Shown: piece by piece, positions 35,042 to 44,288 of the stretch
How the letters are laid out: each line of letters begins with the position of its first letter
How positions within the stretch are numbered: the first letter of the stretch is position 1
Source of the DNA: Trinickia violacea
GTDB lineage: Bacteria > Pseudomonadota > Gammaproteobacteria > Burkholderiales > Burkholderiaceae
Length of the DNA stretch: 64,000 nucleotides
Reading direction: 5' to 3'
NCBI RefSeq assembly: GCF_005280735.1
Contig: NZ_CP040077.1
Location: 2,232,001 to 2,296,000, forward strand
The notes under the pieces: model-generated
What the model was told of the DNA's origin: nothing
The model's input: the letters and a program-made list of their open reading frames with translations, nothing else
Database searches by the model: none
Made by a program: the position numbers and the translations under genes

Positions 35042-38000
35042 TCAATTCCCCGTGTGCGCGGTGGGCGACGTGGGCGGATCGCGCTCGTCGCGCCGCACCC
35101 TGAACGACGCCGCGTACAACGCCGGCAGATAAAACAGCGTGAGCACGGTCGCGCTCGTGATGCCGCCCATCAGCGCGGTCGCCATCGGGCCGAAGAAGTT
35201 CGAGCGCAGCAGCGGAATCAGCGCCAGCACCGCGGCGGCGGCCGTCAGCGTGATCGGGCGGAAGCGCCGCACTGTCGCGCCGACGATCGCGTCGAAGCGC
35301 TGGTGGCCGTCGCGGATGTCGTGCTCGATCTGGTCGACGAGAATCACCGAGTTGCGCATGATGATCCCGAACATCGCAATCACGCCGAGCATCGCGACGA
35401 AGCCGAACGGCTTGCCGAAGAGCAGCAGCGTGGCGACCACGCCGATGAGCCCGAGCGGCGCGGTCAGCACGACCATCATCACACGCGCGAAGCTCTGCAA
35501 CTGGATCATCAGGAGCGTCAGCACGGCGATCACCATCAGCGGCATCTGGGCGTTGATCGACGTCTGGCCCTTGGCGCTTTCCTCGACCGAGCCGCCGATC
35601 TCGATCCGGTAGCCGAGCGGCAGCGCGGCGCGCACAGGCGCGAGCGCATGATCGAGGCTCTTGGTCACGTCGATGCCTTGGGCTTTGCCGAGCACGTCGG
35701 ACTGCACCGTGATCGTCGGCTGGCGATCGCGTTCCCAGATCACGCCGTATTCGAGATCGTCGCGAAGGTGGCCGAGCGAGCCGAGCGGCACGGGCCCGTT
35801 CGGCGTGGGCATCGCGAGGTTCATGAGATGCGACGGATCGACCCGCTCGGTCTTCGGCGCGCGCAAGTCGACGCTGATCAGCTTGTCGCGCTCGCGGTAT
35901 TGCGTGACCGTGTAGCCCGAGAGCGTCATCGCAAGGAAGCTCGACACGTCTTCCGACGTCACGCCCACTTCGCGCGCCTTCTTCTGATCGATCTCGAAGC
36001 GCACCGAGCGTTCCGCGGGCTCGTCCCAGTCGAACTGGACGCCCGTCGTGCGGTGGTCCGCGCGCATGGTCGCCGCGACTTTCTCGGCAATCGAGCGCAC
36101 CGTGGCGATATCGTCGCCGCTCACGCGGAACTGCACCGGATAGCCGACCGGCGGGCCGTTTTCGAGCCGCGACAAACGCGTGCGGATGGCCGGGAAGTTG
36201 TCGCGCAGCGTCGTGTCGAGCCAGCGCGCGAGCTTTTCGCGCTCCTCGACGGATTTCGCGGTGATCACGAATTGCGCGAAGTTCGGCTGCGTGAGCTGCT
36301 GATCGAGCGGCAAGTAGAAACGCGGCGCGCCGGTGCCGACGAAGTCGACGAAGTGATCGATCTCGGGGCGGCCTTTGAGCGTCGTTTCGATGCGTTGGGC
36401 TTGGCGCAGGGTCGCGTCGAACGAGGCGCCCTCGGGCAGCCGCACGTCGACCAGCAATTCGGGGCGGTCCGAGCTCGGGAAGAACTGCTGCGGCACCAGC
36501 GTGAAGCCGGCGAGCGCGACGATGAAGAGCGTGACGGTGATCGCGAGCACGACGAAGCGCCGCTCGATGCACCACGAGATCCAACCGCGCAGACGCCGGT
36601 AGAAGCGCGTGTCGTAGATGTCATGCTCGTGATCGTCGGGCTCATGCGCGGCTTTCTTGCGCTCGGGCAGCAGGTGATAGCCCAGCAGCGGAATCAGCAC
36701 GACGGCCGCGAACCACGAGGCGATCAGCGCGATCGCCGACACCTCGAAGATCGAGCGCGTGTACTCGCCGGTGCTCGACTTGGCAAGCGCGATCGGCAAA
36801 AAGCCCGACACCGTGACGAGCGTGCCCGTCAGCATCGGAAACGCGGTGCTCGTGTAGGCGTATGCCGCGGCGCGCGTGCGTTTCCAGCCTTGTTCGAGCT
36901 TCACCGCCATCATCTCGACCGCGATGATGGCATCGTCGACCAAGAGGCCGAGCGCGAGCACGAGCGTGCCGAGCGAGACCTTGTGCAGGCCGATATCGAA
37001 CAGGTACATGCAGAGCGCGGTGACGGCGAGCACGACCGGAATCGAGATCACGACGACCATCCCGGTACGCACCCCCAACGACACGAGACTCACGATCAGC
37101 ACGATCCCCACCGCCTCGGCGACCGCTTCGAGAAAGTCGTCGACCGAGTTCGAGACCGCGTGCGGCATGCTCGACACTTCGACCAGTTTGAGCCCCGCGG
37201 GCAGATGCGCGCGCAGCTCGGCGGCCTGAGCGTCGAGCGCCTTGCCGAGCCGGATCACGTCGCCGCCCGGCTGCATCGTGAGGCCGATGCCGAGCACCGC
37301 TTTGCCTTCGAAGCGCATTTGGGTCGAGAGCGGGTCGTCGTAGCCGCGCTTGATCGTCGCGATGTCGCCGAGACGGAACGAGCGGCCGTTGATCGTGATG
37401 AGCGTGTCGGCGAGCGCGTTGACGTCCTTGAACTGGCCGCTCGGGCGCACGAACACGCGGTCGTCGTAGGTCGTGAGCGTGCCCGCGGGCGCCACGGCGT
37501 TCTGCGCGTTGATCGCTTGCGCGAGCTGTTGCGGCGAGATGTTCAGGCGCGTCAGCCGCGTGTTCGAGACCTCGATGTAGATGCGCTGGTTCGGGTCGCC
37601 GAAATAGTCGACCTTCGCGACGCCCGGCACGCGCAGGAACACCGTGCGCAGTTCGTCCGCGTAGTCGTGCAGTTGCGCGGGAGAGAAGCCGTCGCCTTCG
37701 AGCGTGTAGATGTTGGTGTAGACGTCGCCGAACTCGTCGTTGAAGTACGGCCCCTGGACGCCGGCGGGCAAGGTCTGGGCGATGTCGCCGACCTTCTTGC
37801 GCACCTGGTACCAGGTGTCGGGCACGTCCTTGGCGGGCGCCGAATCCTTCATGTTGAAGAAGATCAGCGATTCGCCCGGGCGCGAGTAGCTGCGCAGAAA
37901 ATCGATGTTCGGCGTTTCCTGCAGCTTGCGGCCGATGCGGTCGGTGATCTGGTCCTGCATCTGGCGCGCGGTGGCGCCGGGCCAGAAGGTCTGGATCACC

Positions 38001-38209
38001 ATCACGCGGAACGTGAACGGCGGATCTTCCGATTGCGCGAGCCGCGTGTAGGCGAGGATGCCGAACACAGTCGCGAGCGTGATCAGGAAGATCACGAGCG
38101 CCTGATGCCTGAGCGCCCACGCCGACAGATTGAAGCGGCCTTCTTCGTCGCTCGCGTGTGCAAGCGGGCCGGCCCGCTCGTCCGGGCCTTCGCGATCCAC
38201 TGTGCTCAT
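35042..38209 (-). CDS. RND efflux pump, inner-membrane proton/drug antiporter
   Basis: 1055 residues, full length for the AcrB/HAE family, with twelve membrane segments and two large periplasmic loops. The proton-relay aspartates lie in LALGLLVDDAIIAVEMM (membrane segment 4). FFPSSDRPELLVDVRLPEG starts the second periplasmic loop, and GIIMRNSVILVDQI belongs to membrane segment 10. It expels hydrophobic or amphiphilic compounds using the proton gradient. ATG 38209 overlaps the adaptor gene stop (ATGA). The substrate range cannot be told. Confidence 0.95.
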   Translation of the reverse strand: MSTVDREGPDERAGPLAHASDEEGRFNLSAWALRHQALVIFLITLATVFGILAYTRLAQSEDPPFTFRVMVIQTFWPGATARQMQDQITDRIGRKLQETPNIDFLRSYSRPGESLIFFNMKDSAPAKDVPDTWYQVRKKVGDIAQTLPAGVQGPYFNDEFGDVYTNIYTLEGDGFSPAQLHDYADELRTVFLRVPGVAKVDYFGDPNQRIYIEVSNTRLTRLNISPQQLAQAINAQNAVAPAGTLTTYDDRVFVRPSGQFKDVNALADTLITINGRSFRLGDIATIKRGYDDPLSTQMRFEGKAVLGIGLTMQPGGDVIRLGKALDAQAAELRAHLPAGLKLVEVSSMPHAVSNSVDDFLEAVAEAVGIVLIVSLVSLGVRTGMVVVISIPVVLAVTALCMYLFDIGLHKVSLGTLVLALGLLVDDAIIAVEMMAVKLEQGWKRTRAAAYAYTSTAFPMLTGTLVTVSGFLPIALAKSSTGEYTRSIFEVSAIALIASWFAAVVLIPLLGYHLLPERKKAAHEPDDHEHDIYDTRFYRRLRGWISWCIERRFVVLAITVTLFIVALAGFTLVPQQFFPSSDRPELLVDVRLPEGASFDATLRQAQRIETTLKGRPEIDHFVDFVGTGAPRFYLPLDQQLTQPNFAQFVITAKSVEEREKLARWLDTTLRDNFPAIRTRLSRLENGPPVGYPVQFRVSGDDIATVRSIAEKVAATMRADHRTTGVQFDWDEPAERSVRFEIDQKKAREVGVTSEDVSSFLAMTLSGYTVTQYRERDKLISVDLRAPKTERVDPSHLMNLAMPTPNGPVPLGSLGHLRDDLEYGVIWERDRQPTITVQSDVLGKAQGIDVTKSLDHALAPVRAALPLGYRIEIGGSVEESAKGQTSINAQMPLMVIAVLTLLMIQLQSFARVMMVVLTAPLGLIGVVATLLLFGKPFGFVAMLGVIAMFGIIMRNSVILVDQIEHDIRDGHQRFDAIVGATVRRFRPITLTAAAAVLALIPLLRSNFFGPMATALMGGITSATVLTLFYLPALYAASFRVRRDERDPPTSPTAHTGN

Positions 38210-39369
38210 GATGCGAAGTCCTCGGGATGGAGCGGCGCCATCACGCGCACTTTTTCTCCGGCGCTGACCGTGTGCACGCCTTGCAGCACGACGCGGTCGC
38301 CGTCGTTCAAGCCTGCGGAGACCGAGACCGTGCGCTCGTCGTAGCGCACGACTTGCACGCGGCGCAGTTCGAGCGTGCCGTCGCCCGGGCGAACGATCCA
38401 CACAGCCGGATCGGTGCTGTCGTGAAAGAGGGCGGTGGCGGGGAGGGTGTACGGATGCGTGTCGTTCGTCACGCCATCGAACGCGACATCGGCGGTCATG
38501 CCGAGCCGCACATCGGGGCCCGGCGCTTCGAGCGTGAGTTTCGTGCGATAGGTGCGGCTTTGCGGATCGGCTGCGGGCGACACTTCACGCACGCGCGCGG
38601 TGAAGCGTTTGCCGGGCAGCGCGGGCAGTGTGATGGTCGCCGTGCGGCCGACCGCGAGCGCGGCGAGTGCGCTTTCCGGCGCGTCGCAGACGATGTCGAT
38701 ATCGCCCGACCACGCGAGATGGTAGACGGCCTGACCCGATGACACGTTCTGCCCCGTATCGGCGTCTTCGGCGGTGATGACGCCCGCGTGGTCCGCGGCG
38801 AGCGTCGCGTACTGCAACTGGTTCTTCGCGAGCGCGAGCTGCTGCTGCGCTTGATCGCGCTGCGCCGAGGCGGCCGCGTACGCATTCTGCGTCTGCTCGA
38901 GCTGGGCGGGCGCGATCAGCTTTTCCTGCGCCTGCGCGGTGTCGCGATCGAGCTGCTGCTTGGCGTAGACGAGTTGGTGCTGCGCACCGTCGAGCTGCGC
39001 CTGTGTATTGGCGACGCTCTTTTGCAAGTCTTCCGGGTCGAGGCGGGCGACGATCTGCCCGGCCTTCACGGTATCGCCGAGACGCACTTGCCGCTCGACG
39101 ATCTTGCCCGCGACGCGAAACGAGAGCGGCGTGGAATAGCGCGCATCGACTGCGCCGGGCAGCGACGCGAGCGCCGGGCGTCCATCCGGATGCACGGCGA
39201 CGGCGACGACCGGGCGCGGCGCCGTCGCGGTCGCTTCCGTCTGATGGCACCCGGCGAGGGCCATCGCGCCGCACAGCGCGAGCGCCATGCCGCCTAAGCG
39301 GATACGGCTGGCGAACGAGGGATCGGAGTGGTCGGTACGACCCGAATGGCGAGACGGGCGGATTGGCAT
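38206..39369 (-). CDS. RND efflux periplasmic adaptor (membrane fusion lipoprotein)
   Basis: 387 residues if the ATG at 39369 is used; a GTG at 39408 is the alternative, and neither has a good ribosome site. After the hydrophobic LGGMALALCGAMALAGC comes a lipobox cysteine. Then the usual order: beta-barrel/lipoyl halves (VERQVRLGDTVKAGQIVARLDPED), a coiled-coil hairpin (LDGAQHQLVYAKQQLDRDTAQ to RDQAQQQLALAKNQL) and the second lipoyl half (AGVITAEDADTGQNVSSGQAV). It links the pump to the outer-membrane duct. First gene of the operon, divergent from tetR. Confidence 0.93.
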   Translation of the reverse strand: MPIRPSRHSGRTDHSDPSFASRIRLGGMALALCGAMALAGCHQTEATATAPRPVVAVAVHPDGRPALASLPGAVDARYSTPLSFRVAGKIVERQVRLGDTVKAGQIVARLDPEDLQKSVANTQAQLDGAQHQLVYAKQQLDRDTAQAQEKLIAPAQLEQTQNAYAAASAQRDQAQQQLALAKNQLQYATLAADHAGVITAEDADTGQNVSSGQAVYHLAWSGDIDIVCDAPESALAALAVGRTATITLPALPGKRFTARVREVSPAADPQSRTYRTKLTLEAPGPDVRLGMTADVAFDGVTNDTHPYTLPATALFHDSTDPAVWIVRPGDGTLELRRVQVVRYDERTVSVSAGLNDGDRVVLQGVHTVSAGEKVRVMAPLHPEDFAS

Positions 39370-39548
39370 GCGCACCGCGGGTGATGCGTGAAGGCTGGGA
39401 CGATTCACAGTGACACCATGGCTTACGAAATGACGAAATGACGAAAGCGGCGAAGCGAACGGGTTCGGCAAGCCGCTGGGCTTTGCCGCAGAGGCTTGCA
39501 GTAAGCGTTTCAAACGCTGCGCACCCCTTGTCTCAAAATACAAAGTGG

Positions 39549-39574
39549 ATTCTAATACATACTTGTATCTGAAT
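39549..39574. promoter_or_regulatory. Probable TetR-family operator between tetR and the efflux operon
   Basis: An imperfect 26-base palindrome: ATTC at 39549-39552 pairs with GAAT at 39571-39574, and the core is ATACA-TACT-TGTAT (39555-39568). It resembles the AcrR/TtgR-type operators with TACATAC half-sites. It lies in the 245-base divergent region, 41 bases upstream of the tetR ATG and in an AT-rich patch likely to hold the promoters. Confidence 0.65.
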
Positions 39575-39614
39575 GCAAAAGTGAATCCGTGTGGCGACGA
39601 TGTAAAATTTGCCC

Positions 39615-40235
39615 ATGACACGAAAACGATTGACCCGCGAACAGAGCAAGGACCAGACGCGCCAGCGTCTGCTCGATGCTGCCTTGACCGTCTTCACGAA
39701 GAAGGGATACGTCGCCGCGAGCGTGGAAGATATTGCCGCTGCGGCTGGCTACACGCGTGGCGCGTTCTATTCGAATTTCCGCGGCAAGCCGGAGGTGCTG
39801 CTCGAATTGCTCCGAATCGATCACGAGCGGATGCAATCGGAACTGGAAGACATCTTCGTCGAAGGGGCCACGCGCGAGCAGATGGAAGCGAACGTGCTGA
39901 CCTATTACAGCCAGCTCTTTCGCGACAACAAGTGCTTCCTGCTATGGGGCGAGGCGAAGCTGCAAGCGAGCCGCGACGCGAAGTTCCGCACGCGCTTCAA
40001 CGCATTCATGCATGAGAAGCGCGAGGAGATGTCGAGCTATATCCGGGCGTTCTCCGAGCGCGTGGGCACGCCGCTGCCGCTGCCGGCCGAAACGCTTGCG
40101 ATCGGGCTCATGGGCCTGTGCGACGGCGTGCAAGCGCTTTATCTTTCCGACCCGCAGCATGTGACGGCCGAGCTGATGGAATCGGTGCTGGCCGGGTTCT
40201 TCGCGAGAGTGGTGTTCGGGCGCAATCCGGCTTGA
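39615..40235 (+). CDS. TetR-family repressor of the RND efflux operon
   Basis: 206 residues from ATG 39615. The N-terminal helix-turn-helix is clear: RLLDAALTVFTKKGYVAASVEDIAAAAGYTRGAFYSNFRGKPEVL (family pattern with YxNF..K). The C-terminal part is the ligand-binding helical domain of the AcrR group. It is divergent from the efflux operon and next to the palindrome at 39549, so it probably represses the pump until a pump substrate binds. Confidence 0.93.
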   Translation: MTRKRLTREQSKDQTRQRLLDAALTVFTKKGYVAASVEDIAAAAGYTRGAFYSNFRGKPEVLLELLRIDHERMQSELEDIFVEGATREQMEANVLTYYSQLFRDNKCFLLWGEAKLQASRDAKFRTRFNAFMHEKREEMSSYIRAFSERVGTPLPLPAETLAIGLMGLCDGVQALYLSDPQHVTAELMESVLAGFFARVVFGRNPA

Positions 40236-40242
40236 GCGCCTT

Positions 40243-40476
40243 TCAAACGCTGACACCCGGGCCATAGTTGCTGCCGATCAACCGCGCGACCGATTCGATG
40301 TCCGCATAGTCCTGCTCGGGCAGCCCATCGAGAATCGACAGCAGCTCGTTGCTCGCGCCCGCGTCGCGAGCGATCTCCACGAGCTGGTCTTTGTTGGCCG
40401 GGTAAGGCACGGCGCGCAAGACATCCGCGATCTGCAGGTCGATCGCTTCGGTCGGGATCTTCGATTTTTTGGTCAT
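40243..40476 (-). CDS. DUF2795-family small protein
   Basis: 77 residues, cytoplasmic. The sequence IDLQIADVLRAVPYPANKDQLVEIARDAGA is the DUF2795 pattern (helical, often with a YPA.K..L motif). Function unknown in the family. It is convergent with tetR, 7 bases away. Confidence 0.8.
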   Translation of the reverse strand: MTKKSKIPTEAIDLQIADVLRAVPYPANKDQLVEIARDAGASNELLSILDGLPEQDYADIESVARLIGSNYGPGVSV

Positions 40477-40515
40477 GTCGCGGTCCCATCCTCTCTGGCG
40501 GCGCGGGCAAGCGCT

Positions 40516-40776
40516 TCAGGTCTGCGCCTGCCGCTCATGCGCGGCGAACTTGTGCGCGAGCCCGGTCGGCTTCGGCAGCGTGATGCGGGCCCAGCCGTCC
40601 GGCCGGATCGCGACGGCGCTCACGCCGGGAGCGGGAGGCGCGACGGGGGCGGAGTTGGCGCGTAAGGCGAGCGCGGCGTCCCGCGCGGTCAGGCTGTCGA
40701 GCGCGGTCGTGTGAACCGGTGCCGCGAAGCAGGATGCCGAGAGCAATGCCATGGCTGTCACTGTCGAGATTTTCAT
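40516..40776 (-). CDS. Small secreted protein, function unknown
   Basis: 86 residues from ATG 40776, chosen because AAGGAGGT lies a few bases upstream. It has a short signal peptide (MKISTVTAMALLSASCFA, cut after CFA). The mature part carries the beta-like GVSAVAIRPDGWARITLP. Not recognised. It may be part of the same transcript as the DUF2795 gene 39 bases downstream. Confidence 0.72.
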   Translation of the reverse strand: MKISTVTAMALLSASCFAAPVHTTALDSLTARDAALALRANSAPVAPPAPGVSAVAIRPDGWARITLPKPTGLAHKFAAHERQAQT

Positions 40777-40853
40777 CGCTCGACCTCCTTCTCTATACGC
40801 CACCGCCGGTGCCACACCGGCAGCATACGCCGCGCCTAACGTCTAACGCGGGT

Positions 40854-42191
40854 CTAACGCAGCACCTCAAAACGCGCCCACGGCCACGACGGCCGGTCGC
40901 GCATATAACCGTTGAGCCAGTTCCATTGCGGATGCCGTTTCATGAACGCCTGTGCGTCGAACGGCCGCCCGCAGGGATGTCCCCAGCGCGCCCAGAAGGC
41001 CAGGCCGCGCGCCATTTCGCTATCGACCACCTTGCCGTCGTTCGCGCCCCACGGGTTGAACGGACCTTGGTCCGAGCCGCCGAAGCGCGCGTCGTCGAGC
41101 TCGAGGTGCCCGCAAATCGTGCGCGAGCACGGGTTGTCGGCGCGATCGAGATAGACGTCGTGATGGTCGGCGATCATCTCCTTGGCGAGATCCATGTCGA
41201 TCTTGCCGTGATGCAGTTCCGCCAGTTGCATGAAGCGCAGGCGCCGCGCGCCGTTTTTACGCACGTCCGTGTAATCCTCGCCTTCGCCGATGCATTCCTG
41301 ATTGCGGATCTTCAGATCTGTCGCGGTGTTGTAGCCGCTATAGAAACCGTCCTTCGTGCTTTCGAATCCGGAGTAGTGCAGGCCGAGTTCGTAGCGCGCG
41401 ATCTCGCCCGTCTTCCAGTCGCCGAGCAGCCAGCTGTTCGCGTAGCCGCCGTTATTCGAGATCGCGAACATCTCGCACCAGTCGCCGATACTGTTCGCGT
41501 ATTGCGTCGCGCGGCGCGAACGGTAGAACTCGGGCGCGCCCGCCGCGTTGTAGCCGGCGAAGTTCGAGATCGTCGTCTCGGTGATCATGAGGCCGGCCGA
41601 CGTGATCCAGAAATCGGTCAGGCTCGAAATACAGCCGGGCAGGCCCTGCATCAGAATGCGGTGGCCCGCCTCGGGAACGATGTCGAACACGACGTTGAAC
41701 GCGTCGCCCGCGGCGTAGCGGTCCCACGAGTTGTGCGCCATCACGATGCGGCCGTCGCGCGTCGCGCTGCCGGTGGCGATGAACGCACTGCAATGATGCC
41801 CGCGCCGGCCGCGCCACGGCTTGATGCCGAGCCGCGGATCGCGCGCGGCAGCCTGGCTCGGCCACCAGCTTTGCAGCAAGTCCATGTAGCCGTTCCAGGC
41901 CAGCACTTCGTCGAAGCGCAGCTTCGCGCCGTCGGCGATGCCTTGAATTTCGTCGGCGAATTCGGTGTCGAGCTTGGGCGCGAATTGAGCGACCGCGGCT
42001 TTCGTGAACGTTTCGAAATCTTCGCCCGTATCCCAGCGCGCCAAATACTTGGCCGTGTGGATCGCGTTCCGTATCTCGGTTGCGAGGAGCTGGCCGTGCT
42101 GTTCGCCACGGTCGTAGGGTTCGCCTTCGATATGGACAAAGATCCAGCCGGCGTGATCGCGGCGCACGGCATCGAGGGAAGGTTCGCTCAT
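40854..42191 (-). CDS. C45-like Ntn hydrolase / acyltransferase (phospholipase B-like)
   Basis: 445 residues from ATG 42191, with GGAG 6 or so bases upstream. The proposed autoproteolytic nucleophile is C134 in RRGHHCSAFIATG. Upstream are a strand-loop GEPYDRGEQHGQLLATEI and EIQGIADGA seen in acyl-CoA:6-aminopenicillanate acyltransferase / phospholipase B-like proteins; AHNSWDRY follows the nucleophile. No signal peptide is visible, so it is likely cytoplasmic unless the start is wrong. Substrate unknown: amide or ester hydrolysis is the family expectation. It is a single gene with no pathway partner nearby. Confidence 0.78.
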   Translation of the reverse strand: MSEPSLDAVRRDHAGWIFVHIEGEPYDRGEQHGQLLATEIRNAIHTAKYLARWDTGEDFETFTKAAVAQFAPKLDTEFADEIQGIADGAKLRFDEVLAWNGYMDLLQSWWPSQAAARDPRLGIKPWRGRRGHHCSAFIATGSATRDGRIVMAHNSWDRYAAGDAFNVVFDIVPEAGHRILMQGLPGCISSLTDFWITSAGLMITETTISNFAGYNAAGAPEFYRSRRATQYANSIGDWCEMFAISNNGGYANSWLLGDWKTGEIARYELGLHYSGFESTKDGFYSGYNTATDLKIRNQECIGEGEDYTDVRKNGARRLRFMQLAELHHGKIDMDLAKEMIADHHDVYLDRADNPCSRTICGHLELDDARFGGSDQGPFNPWGANDGKVVDSEMARGLAFWARWGHPCGRPFDAQAFMKRHPQWNWLNGYMRDRPSWPWARFEVLR

Positions 42192-42416
42192 CTTCGCTCC
42201 GACGAGATGATTGACTGGCAGCGCGCGCAGCGCCAGGCCAGGTCTGGGGCGCTCTGAATCAATTGTAGAAAATATGCCACGCTTTGCCATCGCGCGCAGC
42301 GGCGATGGCGAGGTCTTGGCGGCGCCAGATGCGGCGCCGCGAGGGCGCACGTCCGGCTTGGAGCGGTTCGGGAAAAAGTGTGGGCGGGGCGGCGAGCGCT
42401 GTCCCGTGCGACAGGC

Positions 42417-44150
42417 TCAGAACGCCGGATTCATCCGACGGTAGGCGTCGAGCAGCGCCGTCTTGTAGACCGCGCCGACGAGCTTCGGCTCGGACGCGCT
42501 TTCGATCACCGGCAGCCGCTCTCCCTGGAACGCCATGAAATGCTGCAGCGCGTCGCCGATCGGCATGTCGGGCGTGAGCACGTCGAATTGCTGCTGGAGG
42601 TAATCGGCGGCGGTGCGCTCGGCGGTGTCGCGTTTGTCGAGCAAATCGGACGTGATGTCCTTCAGCGCGACGACGCCGAGAAAGCACCCGGCATCGTTGG
42701 TGACATACAGGTACTTCACGGGGTATTCGAGGAAGATGCGCGTCATCTCGTTCACGCTCGCGGTGAGCGGCACAACGGTGTCGGCCGGCTTGACGAGTTC
42801 GCGCAACAGCAGCGAGCGCAGCCGCAGGCGCTCTTGCTCGTCTTCGAGGCGGCGCAGCGTGATCTCGTACATCGACGTCTTGCCGATCGCGCGCGCCACG
42901 AAGTACGCGACGACGCATGAGAGCATCAGCGGCAGCACGACCTGATAGCTGAGCGTCATCTCGAAGATCATCAAAATCGCCATCAGCGGGGCCTGCGTCG
43001 CCCCGGCGAGGAACGCGCCCATGCCGACCATCGCATACGCGAAGGGCTCCGACGTGGCGTGCGGCCAGATCGCGTGCACGACGAGGCCGAAGAGCGAGCC
43101 GAAGGTCGCGCCGACGAAGAGCGTCGGCGTGAACACGCCGCCGACCGCGCCCGAGCCGACGGTCGCGGCCGTCGCGATCAGCTTGAAGACGAGCACGGTG
43201 ACGAGCGCGGTCCAGGTCCACGGCGAATGAAGGATGTGGTTGACGACGCTATAGCCGTTGCCCCACACCTCGGGCACCCATACCGAGATCACGCCGACCA
43301 CGAGACCGCCGAGCGCGAGCCGGAGCGGCAGCGGCACGGGCAGGCGCTTGAATTGTTTCTTGGTGGCGTCGAGCAGGTGCAGGAACTGCGGCGCGGCCGC
43401 ACCGCACAGCAAGCCGAGCGCCACGAACAGCAGCACCTCGACGCCGGTGATCGCCGGGAACACCGGCATCTGGTACGGCGGCTTGTAGCTTGTGAATTCG
43501 CGCATCGTGATGTTGGCGACGACCGACGAGACGACGATCGGCCCGAAGCTCTCCATCGCGATCGAGCCGAGCACGATCTCGGTGACGAAGAACGCACCGG
43601 CGATCGGCGCGCTATACGCCGACGTGATGCCGGCCGCCGCGCCGCACGCGACGAGCAGGCGCAGCCGCGCGGGATCGAAGTGCACGACGCGTCCTACCGC
43701 CGACGCGGCGAGCGCGGCCAGTTGCACCATCGACCCTTCGCGCCCGATCGAGCCGCCGAAGCCGATCGTGAACAGCGACGAGATGCTGCGCCACAGGCTC
43801 TGCCAGACCGGCACGATGCCTTCGCCGATCGCGATCGCTTCCATGTAGTCGGAGTTCGCTTTCTTGTCGGCGCCGCGGCGCGCGATCAAGAGCGCACAGC
43901 CGGCCAAGAGGCCGCCGGCGGCCGGCAGCCAGATGCGCACGGTCCACGGCAGCTCGCGCGCCATCTCGACGAAGCTGCCGATCTTGCCGACGAACAGCCA
44001 TTGAAAGAAGTCGATGCCCTGGCGAAACGCGATGGTCGCCAAGGCGCCCAGCACGCCGACGATCACGGACCAGACGAGCATCGTGTGCGCGTCGGACAAG
44101 CGGAACAGTTCTTTGGCGCGGGTGCGCAGGCGGAGCAGGAATGAAAGCAC
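42417..44150 (-). CDS. clcB: ClC-family chloride channel/antiporter with CBS domains
   Basis: 577 residues: a membrane core of about 430 residues with the selectivity motifs GGSIGREGS (gating glutamate E138) and GGVFTPTLFVGA, then a C-terminal region with two CBS domains (TRIFLEYPVKYLYVTNDAG and DAL-QHFMAFQGERLPVI). The usual GSGIP serine motif near residue 100 is replaced by ANSDYMEAI, as in other members of this branch. Moves chloride, or possibly another anion, perhaps with proton coupling. The CBS pair may sense nucleotides. Confidence 0.88.
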   Translation of the reverse strand: MLSFLLRLRTRAKELFRLSDAHTMLVWSVIVGVLGALATIAFRQGIDFFQWLFVGKIGSFVEMARELPWTVRIWLPAAGGLLAGCALLIARRGADKKANSDYMEAIAIGEGIVPVWQSLWRSISSLFTIGFGGSIGREGSMVQLAALAASAVGRVVHFDPARLRLLVACGAAAGITSAYSAPIAGAFFVTEIVLGSIAMESFGPIVVSSVVANITMREFTSYKPPYQMPVFPAITGVEVLLFVALGLLCGAAAPQFLHLLDATKKQFKRLPVPLPLRLALGGLVVGVISVWVPEVWGNGYSVVNHILHSPWTWTALVTVLVFKLIATAATVGSGAVGGVFTPTLFVGATFGSLFGLVVHAIWPHATSEPFAYAMVGMGAFLAGATQAPLMAILMIFEMTLSYQVVLPLMLSCVVAYFVARAIGKTSMYEITLRRLEDEQERLRLRSLLLRELVKPADTVVPLTASVNEMTRIFLEYPVKYLYVTNDAGCFLGVVALKDITSDLLDKRDTAERTAADYLQQQFDVLTPDMPIGDALQHFMAFQGERLPVIESASEPKLVGAVYKTALLDAYRRMNPAF

Positions 44151-44288
44151 GGCTTGAGGCGGGGATCGTTATGGGTTCCGGGGCGAGCGCAAGGATAGCA
44201 CCGGGCTAGGGGTCGAATGCGGTATCGGCGTTTTCTCCGTTCGGGCAGACGCGGCTGGGCGGGCCTGGGTGTGGCTGTGCGCGCCAGG

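Noticed and set aside
33501..36584. A 1027-codon open frame that would fuse the outer-membrane efflux protein to a long N-terminal part
   Set aside because: The upstream half is the pump gene read in a wrong frame: it is arginine-rich without domains. The lipoprotein signal peptide starts at 35039.
35054..38344. A 1096-codon frame antisense to the RND pump gene
   Set aside because: A shadow of high-GC coding sequence: extremely rich in arginine, histidine and aspartate, with no domains and no ribosome site.
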